A stretch of DNA of 64,000 bases from Alicyclobacillus sp. (GTDB lineage: Bacteria; Bacillota; Bacilli; Alicyclobacillales; Alicyclobacillaceae), in assembly GCA_023511295.1 (NCBI GenBank), contig JAIMBT010000011.1, positions 57,004 through 121,003 on the forward strand, in the 5' to 3' direction. Numbering within the stretch: position 1 is the first letter of the stretch; every line of letters starts with the position of its first letter. The notes under the pieces were generated by a model. That model made no database searches. It was not told the DNA's origin and was given only the letters and a program-made list of their open reading frames with translations. The position numbers were made by a program, and so were the translations under genes. This document shows, one piece after another, positions 42,375 through 51,069 of the stretch.

Positions 42375-43355
42375 CTAGTATTGCCGCGCCAGATCGACCT
42401 CGCCGAGCAGCGGCTGGCCCGACAGGTAGCGGACGAGGTTGTCCACAAAAAACTGGCAGGTGGCCTCGACCTCACTCGGACCCGACAGGTGCGGTGTCAC
42501 GTACACGTTGGATAGGCCCCAGAACGGGTGGTCTGCCGGCAGCGGCTCCTGCTCGAACACGTCGAGCACCGCCGCGCGCAATCCACCGTGCGCCAAGTGG
42601 TTCAGCAGGTCAGGCTCCCGTATCAGCGCGCCGCGGCCGATGTTGACGAGGATGGCATCGGGTTTCATTCTCTGCAGAAGACGGGCATCCACCACGTGCC
42701 GCGTCGCGTCCGTGAGCGGCAAGCAGAGCACCAACACGTCGACCGCGGCGGCGAACGCATCCCATTCGCTCGGGCCGTAATGGCGGTCCACGCAGTCAGC
42801 ATGTGCACCGCTCGCACTCAAACCGAGGACGTGCATGTCAAATGCGCGCGCCTTGCGGACGACCTCGCGGCCGATGGACCCGAGCCCAGCGACGCCGATG
42901 GTCAGGCCGGCCAAACGGCCAGCCCGGAACGGCTCCCACACGTGACGCTGCTGAGCCGCCCGCATCCGCTCCAAATCCTTCACTACGTAGAGCAGGTAGC
43001 TGAATATGTACTCGGCGATAGGTTGCGAAAACTGGCCCACGATGCGCGTGAGTCTTACCCCGGCCGGCAGTCCGCCGCCCAAGACGACCGCATCGACGCC
43101 CGCCCCGGACCACTGCACCCAGCGCAGGCGCGGCATCTGCCGCAACAGGGCCGGCGGCACGTTCCAGCCAAAGACCACCTCGACATCCGAGACCTCTCGG
43201 TCGTCCCAACCGCTCTGTTCGGACCCACACACCGTGTGCGTGACGCCGAGCTCCGCAAGTGCCGCTGCGAATTTTTCCGGGTGGCTGCGCTGGTAGACCA
43301 TGACGTTCGGCTGCCGCGGAAACGGTCTCCCCCTGGTAAACGCCTCCGTTGACAT
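42375..43355 (-). CDS. D-2-hydroxyacid dehydrogenase
   Basis: The 326-residue protein has the NAD motif VAGLGSIGREVVRKARAF, a catalytic Arg in VNIGRGALI, DVFEQEPLPADHPFW with the Glu, and the catalytic His in YVTPHLSG. These are typical for D-isomer hydroxyacid dehydrogenases such as glyoxylate/hydroxypyruvate reductases. ATG 43353-43355 follows GAGGGGATG. An extended -10 promoter lies upstream. Confidence 0.9.
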   Translation of the reverse strand: MSTEAFTRGRPFPRQPNVMVYQRSHPEKFAAALAELGVTHTVCGSEQSGWDDREVSDVEVVFGWNVPPALLRQMPRLRWVQWSGAGVDAVVLGGGLPAGVRLTRIVGQFSQPIAEYIFSYLLYVVKDLERMRAAQQRHVWEPFRAGRLAGLTIGVAGLGSIGREVVRKARAFDMHVLGLSASGAHADCVDRHYGPSEWDAFAAAVDVLVLCLPLTDATRHVVDARLLQRMKPDAILVNIGRGALIREPDLLNHLAHGGLRAAVLDVFEQEPLPADHPFWGLSNVYVTPHLSGPSEVEATCQFFVDNLVRYLSGQPLLGEVDLARQY

Positions 43356-43396
43356 CTCTTCATCCCCTCGTCCCAGACCGCGGTTGTACCGATTCC

Positions 43397-43405
43397 ATTG
43401 TATCA
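43397..43405 (-). promoter_or_regulatory. Extended -10 promoter of the hydroxyacid dehydrogenase
   Basis: The minus strand reads TGATACAAT, an extended -10 (TG-n-TACAAT), about 40 bases before the start codon. No strong -35 is visible, as allowed for extended promoters. Confidence 0.5.
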
Positions 43406-43558
43406 AACACCGCGCACCCAGGCACCGCAGTCTGCGAGGCGACGGCTTCCAACCAAACCTCTCTCGATTCGACGCCGCCGCCTGACAGCGTTCGCAGGAT
43501 GACGAGGGTACGCTGGATGAAAACAGCGCCAACCGGGCGGACGAGAGGAGGGGTTGCG

Positions 43559-44449
43559 ATGGGCAGCCGATTCGCCACGGGGGTCCGGGTTCGAACAGCG
43601 CTCGCCATGGTCGTGCTGGTGCCCACGGTCGGCTGGACGGCCCTGCACGCGTCCTTCGGCCCGTCGGGCGATTGGACGCTTGCGCAGACAGGGGTGGCGG
43701 CCCGCGTCCATGACACTGCCGGACCGACGGCCGACGTCGCACCGGTCGAAGTGGTCACCGCGGCGGTCGCACTGCCGGCTGCACCGACCCATCCGGTGAC
43801 GGACGCGCCCTTGCCCAATGGACCGGCTTCGCTGTTGTGGCGAGACGGCGACGATGTCTACCGAGGTGTGCACTACATCGCGAGATGGGACGCGACGACG
43901 GACACCTGGCAGCCCGTATCGCCCAACCTGACAGAGGATGAGGAAGCGGGGGCGCCTGGCAGCGGGATCGACGGGATCACCGCACTGGCGCACGCGGAGG
44001 GTGCGTGGTACGTGGGGACCCTGGCTGGCGTCGTCAACATTCAATTGCCCGGGCAGCCGTGGTACCGGTTGGTCGGTGGCCTGCCATACCGGACCGTGAC
44101 GGCAGCGGTGATTTTTCCGACCGCCCGCGGCGGCCGGACCGCCGCCATCGGCTACGGCGGGTATGCGAGCGCGACCCCGGACGCGCCCGGACACGTCTAC
44201 CGCACGACGGACGGGGGCCAACACTGGGCGGACATCACAGAGAACCTGCCGGACGCACCGGTCGAGTCCCTGCACATCGTACAGACCGGGCAGAACGCAC
44301 AGACCGGGTGGACCCTGCTCGCTGAAGTTGAGGGGCGCTGGTACCAGTGGCAGGGTCGACAGTGGGGTCTATGGGTGCACGATGGAAACGGCGCGCCGAC
44401 CGGGTACGAAGTGCTCGCGCACCCGCTCGTTCACCTGGTCCACGTCTAA
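43559..44449 (+). CDS. Exported protein with Asp-box/propeller-like repeats
   Basis: The 296-residue protein starts at ATG 43559-43561 after GAGGAGGGG. A signal/membrane segment spans residues ~12-30, a low-complexity stretch runs to ~85, then beta-rich repeats with WYVGTLAGV and an Asp-box (YRTTDGGQHWADI, S/T-x-D-x-G-x2-W) follow. Such boxes occur in sialidase-like and photosystem-assembly propellers. Its 3' end overlaps the convergent ymfH gene by 81 bases. Function unknown. Confidence 0.7.
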   Translation: MGSRFATGVRVRTALAMVVLVPTVGWTALHASFGPSGDWTLAQTGVAARVHDTAGPTADVAPVEVVTAAVALPAAPTHPVTDAPLPNGPASLLWRDGDDVYRGVHYIARWDATTDTWQPVSPNLTEDEEAGAPGSGIDGITALAHAEGAWYVGTLAGVVNIQLPGQPWYRLVGGLPYRTVTAAVIFPTARGGRTAAIGYGGYASATPDAPGHVYRTTDGGQHWADITENLPDAPVESLHIVQTGQNAQTGWTLLAEVEGRWYQWQGRQWGLWVHDGNGAPTGYEVLAHPLVHLVHV

Positions 44450-45646
44450 CGACTCGAGGACGGGGACGGTGTCAAACACCTGGGCGCCACGCAGGTGATA
44501 CGAGATGTAGCTGCGGGCGACGGCGCTCGGCACATCCAAGGTGGCGACAAAGCGCCCGATGGCCTTGCGCCGGCAACGCTCGAAATCCGCCTCGTCGATG
44601 CCGCCTTCCACGACCTCGTCAACCTGGCGCTGCACCCGCTCCGTCAGCCGGTCTGGGTCTGGTGTGTTGCCGCCGATGACGGAGAACCCGTACGTGACGG
44701 CCCGCTCGTACTCCCATGAGAACTGGTTGTCGATGAGCCCGTCGGCGACCGCCTCGTCGAAGAAGTGGCTGCTGCGCCCGAACATCGCTTCCATCGCCAC
44801 CCCCGTCGCCAGTTCCTGCGTGAGGAGCGCGGAGCCGAACACGTCTCCGGGAGCGTCCTTCCAGCCAATCAGGCAGCGCGGTTGGCTCACCGCGAGCGGC
44901 GTCTCCACCCGCTCCGCTCGCACCGTGTCGCCCTCCTCCGCCGGATGTCGCTCGACCACCGGAGCGGGTGAGAACCGCTTGCGCGCTTGGTTTTCGCGGA
45001 TCTGTTCCATGACCGGGACCGGATCAAACCCCCCTGCAGCGAAGACCACCATGTTGGAGGGGTGGTAGAACGTATGATAGCAGTCGTACAGGGTCTCCTT
45101 CGTGATCTGCGCGATGCTCTCCACCGACCCGGCGACCTCAATCCGCACGGGGTGAGAGACGTACAGCGCCTTCAGCAGTTCGTAGAAGATTCGGGCGTCC
45201 GGGTTGTCCTGATACATCTGAATCTCCTGGCCGATGATCCCTTTCTCCTTGGCGACGGTGGCGTCGGTGAAATACGGGTCCTGGACAAAATCGAGCAACA
45301 GTTCCAGGTTGGGCCGCAGATTATCGGTACAGGAGAAGAGGTAACTGGTCTGGTCAAACGTCGTGAAGGCGTTGGCCGATGCGCCCCCGCGGCCGAACGC
45401 GGGAAACACGTCCCCCTGTTCCGATTCGAACATCTTGTGCTCAAGGAAGTGCGCCACGCCGTCCGGCACCGTCCGAAAGGCCGACTCCCCCGCCGTCCGG
45501 AAGCAGTTGTCAATCGAACCGTAGCGCGTGGTGAAGCTGCAGAAAACCTGTTGAAAGCCCGGCTTCGGAAGCAAGATCACCTGTAACCCGTTGTCGAGGG
45601 TCTCCTCGTAGACGGTGTCGCCGACAGGGAACGACTGACTACGCAT
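44369..45646 (-). CDS. ymfH: M16-family zinc peptidase, YmfH type
   Basis: The 425-residue protein has the inverted zinc motif HFLEHKMFE (HxxEH) near residue 87 and the distal Glu about 77 residues later, so it is the active partner of the pair. M16 enzymes of the YmfF/YmfH kind form heterodimers that degrade peptides. It overlaps ymfF by 8 bases. Confidence 0.92.
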   Translation of the reverse strand: MRSQSFPVGDTVYEETLDNGLQVILLPKPGFQQVFCSFTTRYGSIDNCFRTAGESAFRTVPDGVAHFLEHKMFESEQGDVFPAFGRGGASANAFTTFDQTSYLFSCTDNLRPNLELLLDFVQDPYFTDATVAKEKGIIGQEIQMYQDNPDARIFYELLKALYVSHPVRIEVAGSVESIAQITKETLYDCYHTFYHPSNMVVFAAGGFDPVPVMEQIRENQARKRFSPAPVVERHPAEEGDTVRAERVETPLAVSQPRCLIGWKDAPGDVFGSALLTQELATGVAMEAMFGRSSHFFDEAVADGLIDNQFSWEYERAVTYGFSVIGGNTPDPDRLTERVQRQVDEVVEGGIDEADFERCRRKAIGRFVATLDVPSAVARSYISYHLRGAQVFDTVPVLESLDVDQVNERVREHFVPGRRAVSIVHP

Positions 45647-46955
45647 GGGCCTGCGCCTCCTGACTGCGCAAGAAATAGACCGTATCCAGTTGGAGCGCCT
45701 GACTGACGCGCACCACGTCGTCCGTCGTCACCGCTTCGATGGCCGACAGCAGGTCTGGAACGTCGCGTTCCACGCCAGCAAGGGCCCCTGTAAAATGGAA
45801 TTCGCAGCGGGTGACCGGTTGGTCCAGCGCTTGCCGGTACTGGTTCTGCAGGGCTTTTCGGGTCAGCTCCAGTTCCTCCTCCGTCACTTCCCCGCGCTGT
45901 ATCGCCGCCAACTGGTCGAGGATGATGCCCTCCGCCTGGTCCGCCACGCCCGGCTCAATTCCGGTCTGGACAACCACCACGCCGGTCAATCCGTCGAGCC
46001 GGCTCGAGGCGTAATAGGCGAGACTCGCCTGCTCGCGGACGCTGCGGAACAACTTGGAGTGCGGAAACCCGCCGAAGATGCCGTTTAAGACCACGAGGGC
46101 CGCATAGTCGGGGTGCGACAGCGACATACCCGTCGTAAACCCGAGGTTGAGTTTTCCCTGCTGCACGTTCTGTCGCTCCACGACCCGTTCCGGCGAACCG
46201 CCGCGGCTTGGGATGGGTTGCGTCCGAGCGCGATTGTCGAGCGCCGACGCAACGCGCCCGCCTGCGTTGCCGTCCGCGCCCGGATGCCAGGCGGCCAGCC
46301 AGGCCTCGAGGAACGCCGCGTCCGCGCCGATGTCGCCGACCAAGTACGCGTGCATTACGCAGTCCTGCCGCATCGCCTGGTGCGCTCGCCAAAGCGCGCT
46401 CCCATCCAGGCCTGTCAGGTCGTCCGCAAACCCGAGCCGCGGCAACGCTTCCGGCCGTCCGCGGCAGACGCGCTCCACACATTGTTCCAAACTGTAACTC
46501 ATCTTGTCGTCCGAGAGGCTCCGAATGCGCTTCTCCTGCAGGGACTTGGTGCGATGGACGGCCTGCTCCGGAAAGCGACCGGCGTCCGCATTCGGGTCCA
46601 TCACGAGCTCACGGACCAGCGTCGAGACCTGTTCAAACACGCCGGACGCCTGCCGAAACCGCTGTTCGTCTGGCGCGCTCGCATAGACGTCCGCCACCTG
46701 CACGCTCCCCCGCTTGCTCGTGGCGGTCTGCAAGCTGGCGCCGAACAGGCTGTCCGTGTACCGAGCCAAGGCGAGCGAGCTCGGATGTCGGCGAGTTCCC
46801 TCCATCCACAAGTACGGCAGCAGCGCACTGGCTGTCACCGTCTCCCGCGACAACGGGCGGCAAAGCTTCAGGAGCAGGTGGCACGTCCGGAACTGGGACG
46901 TCTGCAACACGTGAAGCCAAACTCGATCTCGCTGATACGACCGAAACGCGCTCAC
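45639..46955 (-). CDS. ymfF: M16-family inactive subunit, YmfF type
   Basis: The 438-residue product has the M16 fold (YLWMEGTRRHPSSLALARY, LNLGFTTGMSLSHPDYAALVV) but lacks HxxEH, as YmfF does. It should pair with the active YmfH. Start GTG 46953-46955 follows GAGGAGG by 8 bases. The order ymfF-ymfH is the same as in Bacillus subtilis. Confidence 0.9.
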   Translation of the reverse strand: MSAFRSYQRDRVWLHVLQTSQFRTCHLLLKLCRPLSRETVTASALLPYLWMEGTRRHPSSLALARYTDSLFGASLQTATSKRGSVQVADVYASAPDEQRFRQASGVFEQVSTLVRELVMDPNADAGRFPEQAVHRTKSLQEKRIRSLSDDKMSYSLEQCVERVCRGRPEALPRLGFADDLTGLDGSALWRAHQAMRQDCVMHAYLVGDIGADAAFLEAWLAAWHPGADGNAGGRVASALDNRARTQPIPSRGGSPERVVERQNVQQGKLNLGFTTGMSLSHPDYAALVVLNGIFGGFPHSKLFRSVREQASLAYYASSRLDGLTGVVVVQTGIEPGVADQAEGIILDQLAAIQRGEVTEEELELTRKALQNQYRQALDQPVTRCEFHFTGALAGVERDVPDLLSAIEAVTTDDVVRVSQALQLDTVYFLRSQEAQAHA

Positions 46956-47135
46956 ACGACGAACCTCCTCCGTCTGTAACAGCCGGCAGCGCAAGGCAGG
47001 GGTGTCTCGCCCCAACCGCCGCGCCTAGTATCCGCGATTCCTGAATGGATTATCGATCTCCTTCGCAGCGCATGCCGTGGATGAACCCCAATGCGAGCCG
47101 GTCGCGAAGAGGCCATCCTGCTTGCACGACCTGTA

Positions 47136-47378
47136 TCAGTGGGCCGCGCGGCGGCCGTACTGGTTGCGCGCAGCCGCTTGCGCCACCTCGAAGTCCGCTT
47201 TAGAAATGATCTGCGCGTCACGGATCCACCGCTGCACCTCGCGGGTGATGCGAGGCGCCACGTACTTGGCGGCACCGTAACGCGCAGTGAGTTCTCGTTT
47301 GGACATCTGGTGTCTGGTCACGCAGTGTACGTTGGTGAGGGCTTCCATCAGCTCTCCGCAAAGCGGACATTGGAACAA
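47136..47378 (-). CDS. Small zinc-finger protein (80 aa)
   Basis: The product begins MFQCPLCGELMEALTNVHCV and continues with TRHQMSKREL, giving a C-x2-C...C-x3-H zinc-binding set. A basic helical part follows with TREVQRWIRDAQIISKADFE. The TTG start (47376-47378) has AAGAAGGGG upstream. It resembles small C2H2-like DNA-binding proteins of Bacillales; I do not recognise its exact family. Confidence 0.65.
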   Translation of the reverse strand: MFQCPLCGELMEALTNVHCVTRHQMSKRELTARYGAAKYVAPRITREVQRWIRDAQIISKADFEVAQAAARNQYGRRAAH

Positions 47379-47574
47379 TGAAACCCCTTCTTTCGCGTTT
47401 TTTGAATTCTTATGGGCCGCTGCCCAGGGATATGCGGTCCTCCGCCACCTCCGACCGAAACTTTTGCGTTGGTTAAATTTTCGCATACAGAGACGTAGAT
47501 GAAAAGAGACAACTTCAAGACGGAGCGCTGACTCGGGTTGTCCGGTGACGCACAGGCGAGAGACGGTACGCGTA

Positions 47575-47583
47575 TGGTATAGT
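47575..47583 (+). promoter_or_regulatory. Extended -10 promoter of the PAP2 gene
   Basis: TGGTATAGT is an extended -10 (TG-n-TATAGT) 50 bases before the ATG. No clear -35 stands at 17 bases. Confidence 0.45.
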
Positions 47584-47632
47584 ACGGGGGGCACGTCCCA
47601 CTTTCAGTCGCTATGGCAAGGGGGAGGCATCG

Positions 47633-48652
47633 ATGCCGTCGCGCCTCGTTCGTACTGCGGCACGCTGCATTCTGCGCCTGGACCTGTACGAAGTGGTCGG
47701 GCTCGCAGCGTGCATCGCCGCTGCGGCCGTGTTCGTGAGCGTCCGGGGTCGGCTGGACGATATCTACGGCATTCAGCTGTCTCGTTGTCTGCTTTGGGAC
47801 GACATCGTCGGCGTGCTTGCCAACCGCGAACCGTGGCTGTTCATCGGCGTATTCGCCGGGCTCGCAGTCGGATGGACCGCGCTGCGCCGGAGTTCGTGGG
47901 AACACCGCGAGACCGCCGCGCATGTGGTCCGGGTCGCCATCGGGTTCTGGGTACTCCTCGCCATCTACAAAATCTGCATGTTCTACATCGCGGTCCTCAA
48001 CCCGTTCAACCACGATGCGGCGATGCAGTCGATTGAAAGGGCCCTCTTCGGCGGCCGGTTGCTCTCCGACTGGATGGAGCCCATCATCTCGCGACCGCTC
48101 ACCGACTTTCTCAGTGGCGCCTACGTTTCTTGGTTTGTCCTCACCTACGCGACCGCCGTGCTGCTCCTCGCGCGCGGCTGGCGTGCGATGTCGGACTACG
48201 TATTTACGGCCATCTTCACGTTCTATCTCGGCTATTTCACGTACACGTTGGTACCCGTCATGGGGCCCGTGTTCACGGTGCACTACGCCGTTGCAGTGGG
48301 CGGGATTGATCCGCTGTTCTCCACCGGCCAGGCCTTCGTCTCTCGCGATTGCTTCCCGAGCCTGCATACGGGCATCGCCGTGGTCATGATGGTCCAAGTC
48401 TGGCGCGACCATCGCAGATGGGCCTGGTTCTATCTGCCGGTCGGTGGGCTCATCATCTTCGCAACCCTGTACCTGCGGTTTCATTACGCGCTGGACGTGA
48501 TTGCCGGAGCCAGTCTGGCGACAGTCACGACCCAGTTGGCGCCGCTCATGCTGCGCCGATGGGACGCCTGGCGATTGGCCCTGGCGTCGACGACCTCCGT
48601 ACGCCCGGGCTTGGGCCCGCCAACCGAAACCGCTTACACAGAACTCGCCTAA
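47633..48652 (+). CDS. PAP2-family membrane phosphatase/transferase
   Basis: The 339-residue protein has six or so membrane segments and the PAP2 motifs RDCFPSLHTG (motif 2 His) and YLRFHYALDVIAG (motif 3 His and Asp). The arrangement is like inositolphosphotransferase (Ipt/AUR1-type) enzymes rather than short PAP2 proteins. It probably handles membrane lipid phosphates. AAGGGGGAGG precedes the ATG. Confidence 0.85.
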   Translation: MPSRLVRTAARCILRLDLYEVVGLAACIAAAAVFVSVRGRLDDIYGIQLSRCLLWDDIVGVLANREPWLFIGVFAGLAVGWTALRRSSWEHRETAAHVVRVAIGFWVLLAIYKICMFYIAVLNPFNHDAAMQSIERALFGGRLLSDWMEPIISRPLTDFLSGAYVSWFVLTYATAVLLLARGWRAMSDYVFTAIFTFYLGYFTYTLVPVMGPVFTVHYAVAVGGIDPLFSTGQAFVSRDCFPSLHTGIAVVMMVQVWRDHRRWAWFYLPVGGLIIFATLYLRFHYALDVIAGASLATVTTQLAPLMLRRWDAWRLALASTTSVRPGLGPPTETAYTELA

Positions 48653-48666
48653 ACTGGGCTTCCCTG

Positions 48667-48695
48667 TTGAAATGGTCCTATGCGTGATATATGAT
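48667..48695 (+). promoter_or_regulatory. Promoter of the ferredoxin gene
   Basis: TTGAAA (48667-48672) and TATGAT (48690-48695) are 17 bases apart. The resulting leader is about 160 bases and contains no structure I can name. Confidence 0.7.
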
Positions 48696-48862
48696 GGGTC
48701 TAGAAGAGTGTTCGACAGCGCAAATGGGAACGTGCGAGTGCAGTTGGAGGACATTGCACTTGGAATCGCAGCTGTACCGGAAACGGCTCACAGTTGCCCG
48801 GCCCCTCGGACACGCTCGAAGCGACTTGGTGGCACTCGAATTGGCTGGAGGAGGAGAGCGTC

Positions 48863-49099
48863 GTGGCATTCGTAATCACATCTCCCTGCATCGGAGAAAA
48901 GGCTGCGGATTGCGTCGAGACCTGCCCTGTGGATTGCATCGTGGAAGGCGAGGACCAGTACTACATCGACCCGGATACCTGCATCGATTGCGGCGCTTGC
49001 GAGGCCGTATGCCCGGTGTCTGCCATTTTCCAGGAGGATTTCGTTCCGGAAGAAGAGAAGTCCTTTATCGAAAAGAACCGCCAGTTCTTCCAAAAGTAA
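48863..49099 (+). CDS. 7Fe ferredoxin
   Basis: The 78-residue ferredoxin has CIGEKAADCVETCPVDCI, the C-x7-C-x3-C pattern of a 3Fe-4S plus 4Fe-4S protein, and CIDCGACEAVCPVSAI for the second cluster. This seven-iron type is known from Alicyclobacillus and Bacillus. It could take electrons from KorAB. GTG 48863-48865 lies after GAGGAGGAGAG. Confidence 0.93.
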   Translation: MAFVITSPCIGEKAADCVETCPVDCIVEGEDQYYIDPDTCIDCGACEAVCPVSAIFQEDFVPEEEKSFIEKNRQFFQK

Positions 49100-49150
49100 C
49101 GGAAATCGCGGGAGCTCGAGCGCGTTCGAGACAGCCGCTCGCGCGACGTT

Positions 49151-49186
49151 CAAAACGGGGCCATCCTTTCGGATGTCCCCGTTTTG
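49151..49186. terminator. Bidirectional terminator between ferredoxin and MFS genes
   Basis: CAAAACGGGG and CCCCGTTTTG flank an inner CATCC/GGATG pairing with a TTTC loop, giving a long stem with one mismatch. The A-rich and T-rich ends make it work for both converging genes. Confidence 0.8.
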
Positions 49187-49229
49187 GTGCCTCTGTGGGA
49201 AAATGCGCCGCTGCAGGGCCCGGAATCCG

Positions 49230-50486
49230 TCAGCGCGCCCGTTCTCGACGGATGGGCGCCCGGGTGAGGCGCGGCGGACCAGGGTCGGACGGACGCCGGC
49301 CCGCAGCCGGGCGCAACAACAGCCAGGCGCCGAGTTGGACAAAGCCGATGCCAAGTGCCAAACGCGGGATGGTATGTCCGGACGGATCGACAAACACCCA
49401 TCCGATAAACAGCAGAATCCCCAGCACACGCCCCGTGTTCGCGAACACCTCGCGCAGGATGATGTACTCCAGCCGGCTCCCCTCCAACCGTGCGATGCTG
49501 GAGAAGACCGCTCCCTGCATGGGCACGATGAACAGCGGCAGGCAGACCGCCATGATACTTCCGTACCACACCAGGTGGACGGCACGCAGCGGCAGCAAGA
49601 ACAGGAGCGCGGCCGCCGCCATCCCGGCCGCACCGATGCCGAGCACGCGGATGCGGTTGTGCGGGGTGGTGAGGCGTCCGACGATGAAGAACGAGAGGAA
49701 CGACAGCCCGCTCTGCAGCAGCAGGAACTCGCCGAGCTCTAATTCGCTGTCGGTGGCGATGTACATCAGCAGCCCAATCAAGAACATGAACAGGCCTTCG
49801 CGCCACCCGTACACGAAGCAGGCCAACAACGTACGCCGCCAGACCGGAAACCGCCAGGACCACCGGGCGGCGGACCAATCCAGGTGCCCGCGCTCTGCTT
49901 CGACGTGCAAGCGGGTGCTCACAAACCCCGCCAAGACGAACATGGCCAGCGATAAACCGAAGACGAGGTGGTAGCCGCTCAGCCCGCCAAACCGGTCTTC
50001 CAGTGAGATGAGAAACCCTGCAACAGGAGGCGCAATCATGCCGGCCACCGACCCCACCACGCCGTTCATACCGTAAAACCGGTCGCGCGACGCGTTGTCC
50101 GTGTAGCGCATCGTCAGCTCGTTGAATCCACACCAGTAGAAGCCACTGGCGGCCCCCAGTACCCCGCCGAGCAGAGCGGGGAGACGTGCCATGTACGTGC
50201 CGCCAAACAGCGTCAAGGCGTAAAAGCACACGTGACAGACGAGGCCAATGCGCAACACCAACACCGAACCACGCCGTTTTGCCAGCGCCCCCGCTGCAAT
50301 GAACATCAGGGGAATACACGTGTACAGGCCGAGATTGTACCACCCGATGGACGCGAAACTTTGATCCACCTTCCAGAGGTAGATGTTGACAAAGGTGTTG
50401 GACAGCGAGACAGACAGCCCGAACAGGCCGCTGACGACGAGCAGCCAGCGGGCGGACGTTCCCAATGCAGCCCGAACTCTGGGCAC
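49230..50486 (-). CDS. MFS transporter
   Basis: The 418-residue protein has about twelve membrane segments with a central cytosolic loop near residue 200. SGLFGLSVSLSNTFVNIYLW opens it, and ARLEGSRLEYIILREVFANT lies late. It looks like a YxaM/YkuC-like exporter group common in Bacillales; the substrate is unknown. GTG 50484-50486 follows GGAGGGGG. Confidence 0.85.
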   Translation of the reverse strand: MPRVRAALGTSARWLLVVSGLFGLSVSLSNTFVNIYLWKVDQSFASIGWYNLGLYTCIPLMFIAAGALAKRRGSVLVLRIGLVCHVCFYALTLFGGTYMARLPALLGGVLGAASGFYWCGFNELTMRYTDNASRDRFYGMNGVVGSVAGMIAPPVAGFLISLEDRFGGLSGYHLVFGLSLAMFVLAGFVSTRLHVEAERGHLDWSAARWSWRFPVWRRTLLACFVYGWREGLFMFLIGLLMYIATDSELELGEFLLLQSGLSFLSFFIVGRLTTPHNRIRVLGIGAAGMAAAALLFLLPLRAVHLVWYGSIMAVCLPLFIVPMQGAVFSSIARLEGSRLEYIILREVFANTGRVLGILLFIGWVFVDPSGHTIPRLALGIGFVQLGAWLLLRPAAGRRPSDPGPPRLTRAPIRRERAR

Positions 50487-50649
50487 GACACCCCCTCCCA
50501 TCTGTCTGCATAGTGTAGCCGAGCATGGCGGGAAGGATTCGACGGCGGGGGGCGCCGAAGACGTGAGATGCGGTACAATGGTTTTTGCGGGGCGCAGCCA
50601 ACGGTTCGCGCGCGCACAACCGACCGGCCTTGGGAACGGGGGAACGCGG

Positions 50650-50928
50650 ATGCGGTTGACAGTCACCGAGCCAGCCATGCTGTGGTTTACCGATGAATGG
50701 GGATTTCGAGCGGGCGACTACGTCCGCGTGTACGTGCGCTATGGCGGTTCCGGCGGATTTTCGCTGGGGCTGTCGAAGACGCGCCCGCCGCGGCAGGCGG
50801 TGGCCCAGTTTACGGCAGACCACATCACCTTCTACGTCGATGCGGACGACGAATGGTACTTTGAAGGCAGAGACCTGGAAATTGACTACCTGCCGAACGA
50901 GGACGACATCGAGTACCGCTTACGTTAG
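50650..50928 (+). CDS. YneR-like HesB-family protein
   Basis: The 92-residue product starts MRLTVTEPAMLWFTDEWGF and has VRVYVRYGGSGGFSLGLSK, the HesB-like fold of YneR, which lacks the conserved Cys of true IscA proteins. It has no clear cluster-binding residues. GGGGGAACG precedes ATG 50650-50652. Confidence 0.83.
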   Translation: MRLTVTEPAMLWFTDEWGFRAGDYVRVYVRYGGSGGFSLGLSKTRPPRQAVAQFTADHITFYVDADDEWYFEGRDLEIDYLPNEDDIEYRLR

Positions 50929-51000
50929 CTTCGCCGCACCCGGGCGCGACACGTGGGGCCCGCGCCATCCCCTTCCGCAGGGGTGCGGCAGAGGCACGAA

Positions 51001-51036
51001 CGCCGAGGGACCCAGCGCCACGCTGTTCCCTCGGCG
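51001..51036. terminator. Terminator between yneR-like gene and icmF
   Basis: CGCCGAGGGA (51001-51010) and TCCCTCGGCG (51027-51036) form a perfect 10-base-pair stem with a 16-base loop between two converging genes. A TTCTCT follows on the plus strand. Confidence 0.55.
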
Positions 51037-51069
51037 GTTCTCTGCCCGAGCCAGAAACGAATCCAAATC

